This document shows, one piece after another, positions 9,301 to 16,073 of a stretch of 25,228 bases of DNA; position 1 is the stretch's first letter, and each line of letters begins with the position of its first letter. Origin of the DNA: Bacteroidota bacterium. Lineage in GTDB: Bacteria; Bacteroidota; Ignavibacteria; SZUA-365. Made by a program: the position numbers and the translations under genes. Where the stretch lies: NCBI GenBank assembly GCA_018224415.1, contig JAGTUZ010000014.1, forward strand, positions 1 to 25,228, read 5' to 3'. Below the pieces are notes generated by a model, which was not told where the DNA came from, searched no databases, and saw nothing but the letters and a program-made list of their open reading frames with translations.

Positions 9301-12300
9301 AACAACGCCAATACGCCGTACGCACGTCCCGACACCATCTTCCGCGATCAGTGGTACACCTACGCTGTCACTCCGTATGACCGCTATGGCAACCTCAACA
9401 TGCGCGATTCGATGTATGTCAACCTTGGTACGCGTCACACGACGTGGGAATTCACCAACCTCAACGCCATGGGCGCTTCCGGCAATCTCGAGATCGCTGG
9501 TGGTGGCCGCTACTTCCAGGCGAAGCCCGTTGGATTCCCGATGAACGACCAGCTCCGTCAGGATTCTCTTATCCTGTACAACCTGTCGCTCGTTCTTGCG
9601 GGCAACCGCAACGACTTCCTCGGCATGAAGCCTGACGACAAGCGTCTCGCCGATGCCGTCGGTGACCGTGCTGGAAACCTCATACGCGACGGTCTCCTCC
9701 CGGCGAACGCAATTGCGATCCGCCCGGTGAGCATCAAGATGCCGTACGCTCCGGCTCCGTTCACCCTCAGCACCCCGGCTCTGGGCAATACCTCACTGTT
9801 CCGCATGGATCACACGGGTAACTGCCTCGACACCGCCGGTGTGCCGTACGACGGCCTGACCAAGGACTTCCTGCGCCTGCAGTGGCAGCCCGCGGTCTGG
9901 ACAGGTACCAACGGTACTCAGAACAACCCCAACGACACCATTCGTTACGAGTGGTACGCGATCATCGATAGCGTCGGTGGCACGAGCAACTCTCTGACCG
10001 TCAGCGTCCTCTCGGACAACAACGGCAAGAGCCCGACCCTCACGCTCAGCGGTGATCAGGTCCGCGAGCTTCTGTTCCGCCCGAACATGCTTCCGCAGCC
10101 GAACCAGGATTCCCTGGTGATGCGCGTCAAGTGGTTCGTCCGCGCGTTCAGCAAGATCGCCGGTCTTGAGACCTACTCCGACACGGCCGGTGCAACCGTC
10201 CGTAACAACCCGCTGCCGACCGAGCCGCTGGTGATCTCCATCAATCGTCTCCCGGACAACCCGCCGACGGCCGTCCAGCCGCCGGATAACGGTACCGAGT
10301 TCGTTGATGGCACCACGCCTCTTGACGTGCTGTGGAGCGCTGCCGATGATATCAACAACCGTAAGGGTTCGCTGATCGGTGGCTTCAAGATCTACAATCC
10401 CGCAACCCGTACCTGGGAAGATGATCCCACCCGTACGATCGATACCCTCAGTTACATGTGGGTCGGTCGCGTGGTGTCCACCTTCCCGGCCGGCAAGGGT
10501 GCCCCCATTGGTTCCGTGATCGTCGTCGACGCCGGTACCTCCACTGGTATCCAGATCCCGACCTCCGACCTCGATGCCCTGTTCGGCGGATTCTCGTCCG
10601 ATCCGACCAGCTCGAGTGCGGATTCCGTCAAGATCGAGTGGTTTGTCTACACCAAGGACTTCAACGTCAACGACGATCTGCCATTGGAGCAGGTTGAGTT
10701 CCCGTTTGTCCCGGGTGTCTACACCAATCCTGACGACGCTCTCAATGGCGACACGAGTCGCTGGAGCCCGACAAGTTGCCAGCCGCACTGGATTGTCAGC
10801 GGTCCGTTCCGTCTTGCGCTTACCAAGCTCAAGGGCGGCGGCGTTGAGATCACTCCGATGGCCGGCGATCCTGACATCAATGCCCTCGTTGGCGAGCAGG
10901 TCTGCTTCACGCTGACCGCGCGCGACGAGAACGGTAACATCATTCGCGACTGGGACAGCCCGGACAAGAATAGCCCGGCGACCACCCTCACGCTCAACGG
11001 TTCGACCGCCAACACGGATACGAGCCAGGCAAGCTGGAATAGTGATCCTGACGGCTACACTTGGGCCCTCATCACGCAGGATGGTACCGTGCTGACCTCC
11101 GTTGGTCCCAACGAATGGTCGATTCCCGCATCTGCCTTCAAGGACGGTATCGCCATCGTGTGCCTCGTCCATACCAAGGCCGAGAAGGGCGTGACTATCG
11201 TAGTGACTCCGACCGTGGCGAACCTCAACCAGACGTCCGCGACGATGAACTTCGGTACCGACGCAATCACCAACTACCTCGTCGAAATTACCAGCGCGAC
11301 TGGCAATCCTGACGAAGTGTATCTCCTCCGTCGTTACGAACTCATAGTGTCGCCGCGTGACCGTTATCTGAACGTCGTTGACGACGTGACGATCCGCACG
11401 CGCTTCACCGCCCGCTTCCCGGGTGAGTTCGATCAGAACGAGCCTAGTCTCTCGGCCATCTGGGCCGGTGAGGTGTTTATCAAGGGCACGACGAACTTCT
11501 TCCTCGCGTCCCGACTGACCCGCACCGATGCACAGCCTATGGAGCGTCAGTGGGTCGAAGCCTACTCCTCCGTCGATAATACGGTCTTTGGCCGCACGAG
11601 TCCTTACCAGATTCTGGACCATGCCCCGAATCAGTTTGCTCTGCAGACGCCGGTGGACAACACCGAGCTGAAGCTGATGAAGGCGGCTGACCAGGAGCAG
11701 TTCACCTGGGTCAAGGCCACGCCGCAGGATCCGTACACAAACATCCAGATCTCCCGCTTTGATCCCGCGACCTTCACCGACGAAGTTCGTTACAAGATCC
11801 GCTTCCTTGATTTCGTGAGCCTCACTCGCGCCGTTGAGTTCGCTTCGGACAACAACGGAAAGGATGCGACCTTCACGAGCAACCACGGACAGCTCGCTGG
11901 TATCATCGACCAGATCTCTGGTATCCCGACAACGAAGTCCCAGGAAATTATCTGGTACGTCGAGGCGACCGACGGTCTCTATGTGACCGAATCGACGCCA
12001 CCGAATGCCGACAATCGTCCTGGCTTCAAGCTGATCCTGACGAAGGATGGTATCCTTGGTATCGGCGACGCCGCTCCGGCAGCGTTTGCCCTGAGCCAGA
12101 ACTATCCGAATCCGTTCAACCCGTCGACCATGATCAGTTACTCGCTGCCGAAGTCCACCCAGGTTTCCGTGGTCGTCTACGACCTCCTCGGCAACAAGGT
12201 GAAGACGCTCGTCAACGAGGCCACTGATGCTGGTTCGTACGAAGTTGTCTGGAACGCCACCAACGATCTCGGTGTGCAGGTGCCCTCGGGCAACTACATC

Positions 12301-12357
12301 CTGAAGATGGTTGCCGGCGACTTCACGCAGACTCGCAAGATGACCCTGCTGAAGTAA
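3307..12357 (+). CDS. Giant secreted protein (3016 aa) with type IX secretion sorting domain; function unknown
   Basis: I do not recognise this protein beyond its ends. The start at 3307 is set by AGGAGA nine bases upstream and by a signal peptide (MKKTLTFLSVWAFVLLFGFS, cleavage after ANAQ). The C-terminus (about 2925-3016) is a type IX sorting / FlgD-like Ig domain with NYPNPFNP at 2932-2939. This family is exported through Sec and then the Por system and anchored at or released from the cell surface. Between the ends, D-x-[F/Y]-x-N turns recur (D395, D595, D801, D1078, D1317, D1569, D2025, D2685; variant D2540), often 200-280 residues apart, suggesting degenerate Ig-like (Big/invasin-type) modules. 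Three beta-rich FN3/SusE-like modules lie at about 2140-2300, 2316-2480 and 2773-2905; the first and third share SDNNGK. Only about six cysteines are seen. Codon use is strongly biased (CGT/CGC, GGT/GGC, AAC, TAC), unlike the neighbours, implying high expression. It may be a surface layer, adhesin or matrix protein; this is inference. Confidence 0.93.
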   Translation: MKKTLTFLSVWAFVLLFGFSANAQIRTVTGDFFNIVRTIEQTADSVTFIADTLTFADSGGGVGNFNNNDSVAVFFVQNRFKVVNSMLTQTLFDYIRVRIASTSQNPVGPAMTLAHQGYNGVITNTALPPQNEAANAGRDLGIRPVYRPVADIASSSPFNSDPSAIRQFLTFQVRNPTAGADVIQMRNIFFKPNINNLTGLAVPPDTTKDTLRAYLLDGSSGNPLAYGTVIPSGQFSGGTDLAIVRLLPGTTRLLVWVADSAQAVDAGEYIGSFGDYSRGRYFLGDDGLPYDGTNVAHTSFRPGATRTFGMTTVQNPDFGLMVDGLPPERNPLRLTNLYQALAPAAYTEAGWYAGVNPNPVNGLIPPYRALDANVAANPYQPGLVSSAVDTLRFLDAYGNRTWDRMTQPALKAIAYTINDITPEDRTLYLKGVSKAEDTLRQFGQIVYRRLAYTHADVGVNPGGVEDSVRIYAYADVQYVDGANIPRTFAAVGDTSGGFPRVYAAGFLNGAYRADEALVDGGARVNGPLWYPDGYVTNPMGYRMPVDPLGVNSLPNTGSKIVVRPNIPRAIDINPTDQWKGSADNNYLRLDIVETDGFGNTVDDNERFKFELSPFGHLTNGLKYRLNGIFDSLVNPISPIVVTGGNIDSGRVFVGTSNIGRNNRVFRAASGSNNVGPYRIRVRSSYAFNDRGNDVNDPNKLDLNPGAGFSHVNFIPDGSPNNNFGIWFGPGTGYNAKLGNRLGQTTAMDSTDVIWDGSNWTYISGRQPRVECIVGRGEAFVVGRVGNYTNPIFNNLYVRITDIFGNPMDIAPYFYPNTNKVFVELPDNKLYYPSVSGAKRFYASVSANIAYSGAGGIDNPENVVDPNTGQLLEAYLVNVPAGTTLPGIAGDIATYTDYNAVRFFLRAPQNVTKLSLAGTDVVRLRAILIISTIPGVGDFSIQSTMCEVSVIPDVASTVEIFKSTGKPAGATVPLGNWGPGTVADRSADLFPTGTPQNAAESQEFYKGYFFRSTGANVPPSTASDFPTVFEPMGYSDQGIGSFQASEVSLDYDATAPIPMDTVVVSEHTKQVRVIARLLDRFQNPVGGRLVKFFVESETVPVTPPKTRPQNTTQRGGFGEFGQSYVTDDTLKRTTIGDTAQAGWVSVYFLSGRVGWQSVRIAMTPDTLAYDIMPNLGRNLGEGTVVGPSKRGFAPRVIIPIYQKSDTTVRVELFPYTAAATSPIPLPVDLVKLQVLEHHSVYIDAGATIGQINSYAPKFFAYSANPLAQEDRATHFNRVANTNIRPYIVDTLGMTNADPMDVNSITAGRTVTILAREYDRFSNLVDNFSEAEDTARVRFRMWGENWGSAPAPYSGAGTIAPAQNWTRDEFGPMRKARYRHTKVGNLVAGLHINQTAFFVALEYPTPKLANAAVFFEATASGVLPGPGPVNIHRDTVKIVSILKAPTRFDVLRAGQDYAALGPGVGPVGQFELDGPPELRTFKFPPVINIALPPGSDINQHSLTDQGVDNILISQVYKRNVSPIPVGKYEVVNEDNVPLDKDGDPLFNPDGTFNEDFERDPYSGLPVFVKLDAYNNLNPQTSPNDRYNDLNNDGNKYTVPPGARRDGTIFDITIAGGGDGIGTSGVGQNWDPALAAKDDRRPVLMRVTPIWENDPPTGGNPYIVPGQTREYGRLYADSVYTYVGTLSSLKAAATRAEFMGTRTDLGNPGFYKPTGEGDRITRMGVGRWEPSDYFRAGLPHRGNPLPAIQSFRTRFAVGLVGGSDAQGNVFGDFNRRVALLGNAFGREVSVAGNLALTFAPGAFLRIIDSTAEQVIDMRVIAPDLMDMAGNVVDDTLSYDQAKATIVRRVNRLDPFNPLFHLDDTYFDINVTDIQGPNMTVNRITELPIQRTNRATHGLMAAAVRQFFGTARSNRLRHTFVVVPYRIAFTSIFPSSYDITANTFDKSTLPVGILPIQADIDTLPRVSPMFYPDPYGTPINQFEIFSRIYGQIRHGATADQIPNNANTPYARPDTIFRDQWYTYAVTPYDRYGNLNMRDSMYVNLGTRHTTWEFTNLNAMGASGNLEIAGGGRYFQAKPVGFPMNDQLRQDSLILYNLSLVLAGNRNDFLGMKPDDKRLADAVGDRAGNLIRDGLLPANAIAIRPVSIKMPYAPAPFTLSTPALGNTSLFRMDHTGNCLDTAGVPYDGLTKDFLRLQWQPAVWTGTNGTQNNPNDTIRYEWYAIIDSVGGTSNSLTVSVLSDNNGKSPTLTLSGDQVRELLFRPNMLPQPNQDSLVMRVKWFVRAFSKIAGLETYSDTAGATVRNNPLPTEPLVISINRLPDNPPTAVQPPDNGTEFVDGTTPLDVLWSAADDINNRKGSLIGGFKIYNPATRTWEDDPTRTIDTLSYMWVGRVVSTFPAGKGAPIGSVIVVDAGTSTGIQIPTSDLDALFGGFSSDPTSSSADSVKIEWFVYTKDFNVNDDLPLEQVEFPFVPGVYTNPDDALNGDTSRWSPTSCQPHWIVSGPFRLALTKLKGGGVEITPMAGDPDINALVGEQVCFTLTARDENGNIIRDWDSPDKNSPATTLTLNGSTANTDTSQASWNSDPDGYTWALITQDGTVLTSVGPNEWSIPASAFKDGIAIVCLVHTKAEKGVTIVVTPTVANLNQTSATMNFGTDAITNYLVEITSATGNPDEVYLLRRYELIVSPRDRYLNVVDDVTIRTRFTARFPGEFDQNEPSLSAIWAGEVFIKGTTNFFLASRLTRTDAQPMERQWVEAYSSVDNTVFGRTSPYQILDHAPNQFALQTPVDNTELKLMKAADQEQFTWVKATPQDPYTNIQISRFDPATFTDEVRYKIRFLDFVSLTRAVEFASDNNGKDATFTSNHGQLAGIIDQISGIPTTKSQEIIWYVEATDGLYVTESTPPNADNRPGFKLILTKDGILGIGDAAPAAFALSQNYPNPFNPSTMISYSLPKSTQVSVVVYDLLGNKVKTLVNEATDAGSYEVVWNATNDLGVQVPSGNYILKMVAGDFTQTRKMTLLK

Positions 12358-12364
12358 TCGGTTA

Positions 12365-12426
12365 GGAGAGGATACTCTCCGAACGACAGTGCGTCCCGCC
12401 CGAAAGGGCGGGACGCCTTTTTTTTT
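12365..12426 (+). terminator. Strong intrinsic terminator of the giant gene, with a preceding small hairpin
   Basis: A perfect 11-bp stem GCGTCCCGCCC (12391-12401) / GGGCGGGACGC (12406-12416) with a GAAA tetraloop is followed by nine T residues (12418-12426). Just upstream is a second perfect hairpin, GGAGAG (12365-12370) / CTCTCC (12375-12380) with loop GATA. The pair lies directly after the stop codon at 12357. The T-tract may also serve as the -33 box of the next promoter. Confidence 0.93.
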
Positions 12427-12447
12427 CCCGTTACTCTCGTATATTTC
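12418..12447 (+). promoter_or_regulatory. Promoter candidate for the dap operon, overlapping the terminator T-tract
   Basis: TTTT at 12418-12421 (inside the terminator T-run), an 18-base spacer, then TATATTTC at 12440-12447, one mismatch from TAnnTTTG. The predicted start site falls at about 12451-12453, at or next to the ATG at 12453, and no Shine-Dalgarno is seen. A leaderless or nearly leaderless transcript is therefore possible. Confidence 0.42.
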
Positions 12448-12452
12448 GTGAC

Positions 12453-13487
12453 ATGATCCGTACCGACGTATACACCGACGCCGCCCAACTCTCATCAGCT
12501 CTTATCGATATTCCTTCCATTACCGGACAGGAACGTGCGGTGCTCGAGTTCCTCGAGACATGGCTGAAGGGAATCGGGCTGCCTACGCAGCGCGAGCACG
12601 TAGAAGAAGATCGATGGAATCTATATGCCGGTTGGGATGAGGATGCCTGGAATGGTGTCGGACAAGCGGATGTGCTTTTCTGTACACATGTCGATACCGT
12701 TCCTCCGTTCATCCCTGCCTCGCGCAACGGCGATGTTCTTTCGGGTCGCGGTGCCTGTGATACCAAAGGGATCATGGCAGCCATGCTTCTCGCCGGAAGA
12801 CAGCTTCTGCAGGAAGGATACAACCCCGCCTTTCTCTTCGTTGTCGGTGAGGAAACAGACAGCAGCGGCGCAAAAAAAGCCATGACGACGGGAAGAACAG
12901 CACGCTCTGTCATCGTTGGAGAACCGACGGACAACATGCTCGCCACCGGACACAAGGGTGTTCTGAGCTACACACTCGAAACCCACGGTGTCGCCGTGCA
13001 CAGCGCCTATCCAGAGCGAGGATCATCGGCTGTGCATCTCCTTCTCGACGTTCTTCAAGAGATCCGTCTTGCGGACTGGGGAAGCAATCCCTTGCTCGGC
13101 AAGGCAACAACCAACATCGGCCTGATTGACGGCGGCATTGCAATGAACACCACGGCCCCTTCTGCCCGCGCTACGGTGATGCATCGCATTGTCGATGATC
13201 CGGCATCGCGCGAGGAACAACTCCGGCACATCGTCGATGGAAGGGCCGGCATCACCTTCCACTCGAAATCATATCCTCAAATCCTGCATACTGTCGAAGG
13301 GCTGCAATCGAAACCGGTATCCTTCGGCACGGATATCCCGTATCTGCGGGCGATGGGTCCCTGCCTGCTGTTCGGACCGGGTTCCGTGTTTGACGCCCAC
13401 ACTGCAGATGAAAAAATCCTGATACCGGACATATATCAGGCAATACAGTCTTACATTCACCTATACCACGCGCTGAGGCTTCGATGA
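12453..13487 (+). CDS. M20 family metallo-deacylase, DapE/ArgE-like
   Basis: Two-zinc amidohydrolase of the M20 family. From its place before dapB and dapA it most likely removes the N-succinyl or N-acetyl group from an acylated LL-diaminopimelate, though acetylornithine deacetylase cannot be ruled out by sequence. The 344 residues carry the family signatures: THVDTVPP with H79 and D81, GRGACDTKG with bridging D103, and GEET with catalytic E133 and metal ligand E134. VGEPTD follows, then the dimerisation-lid region around GVAVHSAYPERG, and a late metal histidine in DAHTADE. This is slightly short for DapE (about 375). No ribosome site precedes the ATG. Its last codons overlap dapB by four bases (ATGA), so the two are translationally coupled. 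First gene of a four-gene operon. Confidence 0.88.
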   Translation: MIRTDVYTDAAQLSSALIDIPSITGQERAVLEFLETWLKGIGLPTQREHVEEDRWNLYAGWDEDAWNGVGQADVLFCTHVDTVPPFIPASRNGDVLSGRGACDTKGIMAAMLLAGRQLLQEGYNPAFLFVVGEETDSSGAKKAMTTGRTARSVIVGEPTDNMLATGHKGVLSYTLETHGVAVHSAYPERGSSAVHLLLDVLQEIRLADWGSNPLLGKATTNIGLIDGGIAMNTTAPSARATVMHRIVDDPASREEQLRHIVDGRAGITFHSKSYPQILHTVEGLQSKPVSFGTDIPYLRAMGPCLLFGPGSVFDAHTADEKILIPDIYQAIQSYIHLYHALRLR

Positions 13488-14242
13488 AAGAAAAACCGAA
13501 AATCGCGCTTATCGGGTACGGCCGCATGGGTATGGAGCTGCATCGAACGATAGAGGAGCGCGGCTGGCCCGCGCCGCTGATTGTCGACCCGATGACGGAA
13601 CCCGGATATGAGAGCATCGACGATCTCATTGGCCGTGGCGCACAGGTCTGTATCGAATTCACCACGCCCGGACAGGCGGCACGGAACATCATTTCCTGCG
13701 TGCAATCCGGTCTGCCGGTGGTGAGCGGAACAACGGGCTGGGAAGAGGATCGAGAGGCTGTGCAGCGCGCCGTCGAGAAGGCACAGGGGGCCTGCATCCA
13801 TGCAAACAATTTCTCCATCGGAGTTTATCTTTTCAGGAGAATTGCGACGTTCGCGGCATCCCTTCTTGATGGATTCCCTGCATATGATTACGCCCTGCAT
13901 GAAATCCACCACACGGGCAAAATAGACGCTCCGAGCGGTACTGCGCTGACGCTTGCAGCACAGATGCTTGCGGGCTCACATAGGAAATCATCCATAGAAA
14001 CCAAGCTTCCGGACGGGGCTGTCGACCCCGCATCGCTCTATGTCACATCGACGCGCGTCGGATCGGTCATCGGCGAGCATCGACTGCTGATTGACAGCGA
14101 AGCCGACGGCATGGAAATCAGCCACCACGCGAAGGGTCGGAGAGGATTCGCGGAGGGGGCATTGCTCGCCGCCCAATGGATCTACGACAAAAAAGGTATG
14201 TATACCCTGGAGGATATGATCGATGACATTACCGAAGATTAG
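13484..14242 (+). CDS. dapB: 4-hydroxy-tetrahydrodipicolinate reductase
   Basis: Second committed step of lysine/diaminopimelate synthesis: NAD(P)H-dependent reduction of hydroxy-tetrahydrodipicolinate to tetrahydrodipicolinate in the cytoplasm. The 252 residues begin with a Rossmann motif GYGRMG (near 11-16). They contain the family signature EIHHTGKIDAPSGTA, with the catalytic pair H142/H143 and K146 matching H159/H160/K163 of E. coli DapB. The length is at the short end of the family (about 240-275). The start overlaps the M20 gene in an ATGA junction, and the end overlaps dapA by 20 bases. Only the reductase and synthase of the pathway, with the probable deacylase, are in the window. The acyltransferase, aminotransferase and epimerase must lie elsewhere or be replaced. 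Confidence 0.95.
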   Translation: MKEKPKIALIGYGRMGMELHRTIEERGWPAPLIVDPMTEPGYESIDDLIGRGAQVCIEFTTPGQAARNIISCVQSGLPVVSGTTGWEEDREAVQRAVEKAQGACIHANNFSIGVYLFRRIATFAASLLDGFPAYDYALHEIHHTGKIDAPSGTALTLAAQMLAGSHRKSSIETKLPDGAVDPASLYVTSTRVGSVIGEHRLLIDSEADGMEISHHAKGRRGFAEGALLAAQWIYDKKGMYTLEDMIDDITED

Positions 14243-15116
14243 GGGCGTCGGAACAGCGCTTGTCACTCCGTTTACCGCTGATGGTGCGGTGGATCTCGTC
14301 GCGGTGCGCCGTCTCGCCATACGACAGATCGAGAGCGGCATCGATATGCTTGTTCCCTGTGGCACAACAGGAGAAGCTGTCACCGTCGACGAAAACGAAT
14401 ACCGACAGATTCTCGAGACGGTGGTCGAGGCGGCAGCGGGCCGGGTCCCCGTGATCGCCGGCGCCGGATCAAACGCAACAGCGGCCGCAATCCGCACCGC
14501 GCAGATTGCCGTATCGTGCGGGGTTGATGGTGTGCTGATCGTTGGTCCCTACTACAACAAGCCGACGCAGGAGGGGTATTATCAGCATTTCATGGCCGTC
14601 GCCGACGCAGTGGAATGTGGCGTCGTGCTGTATAACGTCCCCGGCAGGACTGGCGGGAACATCACGGCCGAAACGCAGCTCCGCATCGCCGAACACGGGC
14701 GCGTCATCGCAACGAAAGAGGCCAGCGCAAACTTCTCGCAGATATATGATATTCTGAGAGGAAGGCCTGAAGGGTTCGCAGTACTGTCAGGTGACGACGA
14801 TCTCGTGCTCGCACAAATCGCCATCGGAATGGATGGGATCATCTCCGTTGCAGCGAACGAGGTACCGGATGCGTTCTCCCGAATGGTTCACCTTGCCCAG
14901 GAAGGTGATTTTCCCGCTGCGATGGAAGTGTTTTACATGCTGGTTGACCTGCTCCGTGGAAATTTTATCGAATCGAATCCCATCCCCGTCAAGACGGCCA
15001 TGGCCATGATGGGACTGATAGAAGAGCGCTTCCGGCTGCCTCTTGTTCCCATGCAGGATGCAAACCGCGAGAAACTGGAACGCATTCTCCGTACGCTCGA
15101 TCTTGTGCGCTCGTGA
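14223..15116 (+). CDS. dapA: 4-hydroxy-tetrahydrodipicolinate synthase
   Basis: Class I aldolase that condenses pyruvate with aspartate semialdehyde, the branch point to diaminopimelate and lysine. The 297 residues match the family length. Visible signatures are GVGTALVTPF at the N-terminus, PCGTTGEA with T48 and T49, GPYYNKPTQEGYYQHF, and YNVPGRTG with Y137 and R142. The Schiff-base lysine is K165 in ATKEAS. These correspond to T44, Y133, R138 and K161 of E. coli DapA, so the active site is complete. GGAGG at 14209-14213 lies nine bases before the ATG and inside dapB, which it overlaps by 20 bases. The end overlaps the next gene in a GTGA junction. Lysine feedback sensitivity cannot be read from the sequence alone. 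Confidence 0.96.
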   Translation: MTLPKIRGVGTALVTPFTADGAVDLVAVRRLAIRQIESGIDMLVPCGTTGEAVTVDENEYRQILETVVEAAAGRVPVIAGAGSNATAAAIRTAQIAVSCGVDGVLIVGPYYNKPTQEGYYQHFMAVADAVECGVVLYNVPGRTGGNITAETQLRIAEHGRVIATKEASANFSQIYDILRGRPEGFAVLSGDDDLVLAQIAIGMDGIISVAANEVPDAFSRMVHLAQEGDFPAAMEVFYMLVDLLRGNFIESNPIPVKTAMAMMGLIEERFRLPLVPMQDANREKLERILRTLDLVRS

Positions 15117-16042
15117 AACAGACTCTCATCCCTCCCCGATTGCAGGAAGGGGACATCATCGGCGTCGTGTCGCCGTCGAGTCCTCCCCACGAAGAGGCCG
15201 ACATCCTTCGCGGCATCGCGGCACTGTCAGCCGACGGGCATTATCTGCGCATCGGCCGGAGCGTCGGTGCGCAGGACGGGTACCTTGCGGGGAGTGACAC
15301 AATGCGGGCGGGAGACCTGATGGACATGTTTGCCGACGAACGGGTGCGCGCGATTTTCGCCACCCGCGGGGGATATGGTGCCGCGCGACTACTGGGACTA
15401 CTCGATTACACCGTTATCCGTCGTCACCCAAAGATCCTCGTCGGATTCAGCGATATCACCGCACTCTCGCTCGGGCTGTTCGCAAAAACCCGATTGGTGA
15501 CCTTTGCGGGGCCGATGGTGGCTGCGGAGTTCGCTTCGGGTATGCTTCCCGTCACCGCCGATGCGTTGTGGCGTATGCTTCGCCGCAGGATCGGCAGGCA
15601 GAAGCTCCCTCAGTGCGAGGCGACGGAAATCATGATGGGAGGCAGCGCGGAAGGGACCTTGCTGGGAGGAAACCTGGCCGTTCTCTGCTCCCTGATCGGA
15701 ACACCCTGGCTTCCCGACCTTCGTGGCGCGGTGCTGTTTCTTGAAGACGTAGGGGAATCCGTCTACCGCATCGACCGCATGCTTCTGCAGCTTCGGGAAG
15801 CGGGTATCCTCCGCGGTCTCGCGGGTCTGCTGCTAGGCGGTTTTACGGCGATCCCCGAGGTCCTTCGCGACCGGGAGCTGCCGGAAGTACTGAGGGAATA
15901 CTTCCTCCCACTGAATATCCCCGTCCTGACGGGAATCCCCTTTGGTCATTTTCCGGAAAAGATCACGCTCCCGCTCGGAAGCCGTGTACGCATTGACACG
16001 CAACGGCACAGTGTCACGGTGCTTGAAGCCGTGGTGTCCTGA
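15113..16042 (+). CDS. S66 family LD-carboxypeptidase (LdcA/MccF-like)
   Basis: Serine peptidase of family S66. In murein recycling, the LdcA branch removes the terminal D-Ala from tetrapeptides in the cytoplasm; the MccF branch cleaves microcin C-like conjugates. The 309 residues carry the Ser-Glu-His triad expected of the family. S113 lies in LVGFSDITAL, preceded by ATRGGYGAARLL; E211 lies in FLEDVGESVYRIDRML; H279 lies in GIPFGHFPEK. No signal peptide is visible, which supports cytoplasmic recycling. Translation starts at a GTG overlapping the dapA stop (GTGA). Its place after the diaminopimelate genes favours the LdcA role, because recycling and new synthesis feed the same tripeptide pool. 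Its stop is only 31 bases from the convergent transporter gene, and no terminator is seen between them. Confidence 0.9.
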   Translation: MKQTLIPPRLQEGDIIGVVSPSSPPHEEADILRGIAALSADGHYLRIGRSVGAQDGYLAGSDTMRAGDLMDMFADERVRAIFATRGGYGAARLLGLLDYTVIRRHPKILVGFSDITALSLGLFAKTRLVTFAGPMVAAEFASGMLPVTADALWRMLRRRIGRQKLPQCEATEIMMGGSAEGTLLGGNLAVLCSLIGTPWLPDLRGAVLFLEDVGESVYRIDRMLLQLREAGILRGLAGLLLGGFTAIPEVLRDRELPEVLREYFLPLNIPVLTGIPFGHFPEKITLPLGSRVRIDTQRHSVTVLEAVVS

Positions 16043-16073
16043 CACCGGCCGATACTCCCACCTTCCCTCTATC

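Noticed and set aside
9793..12495. A 900-codon open frame on the minus strand inside the giant gene, with others at 3769-5436, 6826-7800 and 8359-9438.
   Set aside because: They mirror the strong codon bias of the plus-strand gene (few stops in the complementary frame). Their translations are low-complexity, Arg/Asp/Val-rich and have no domain, signal peptide or ribosome site.
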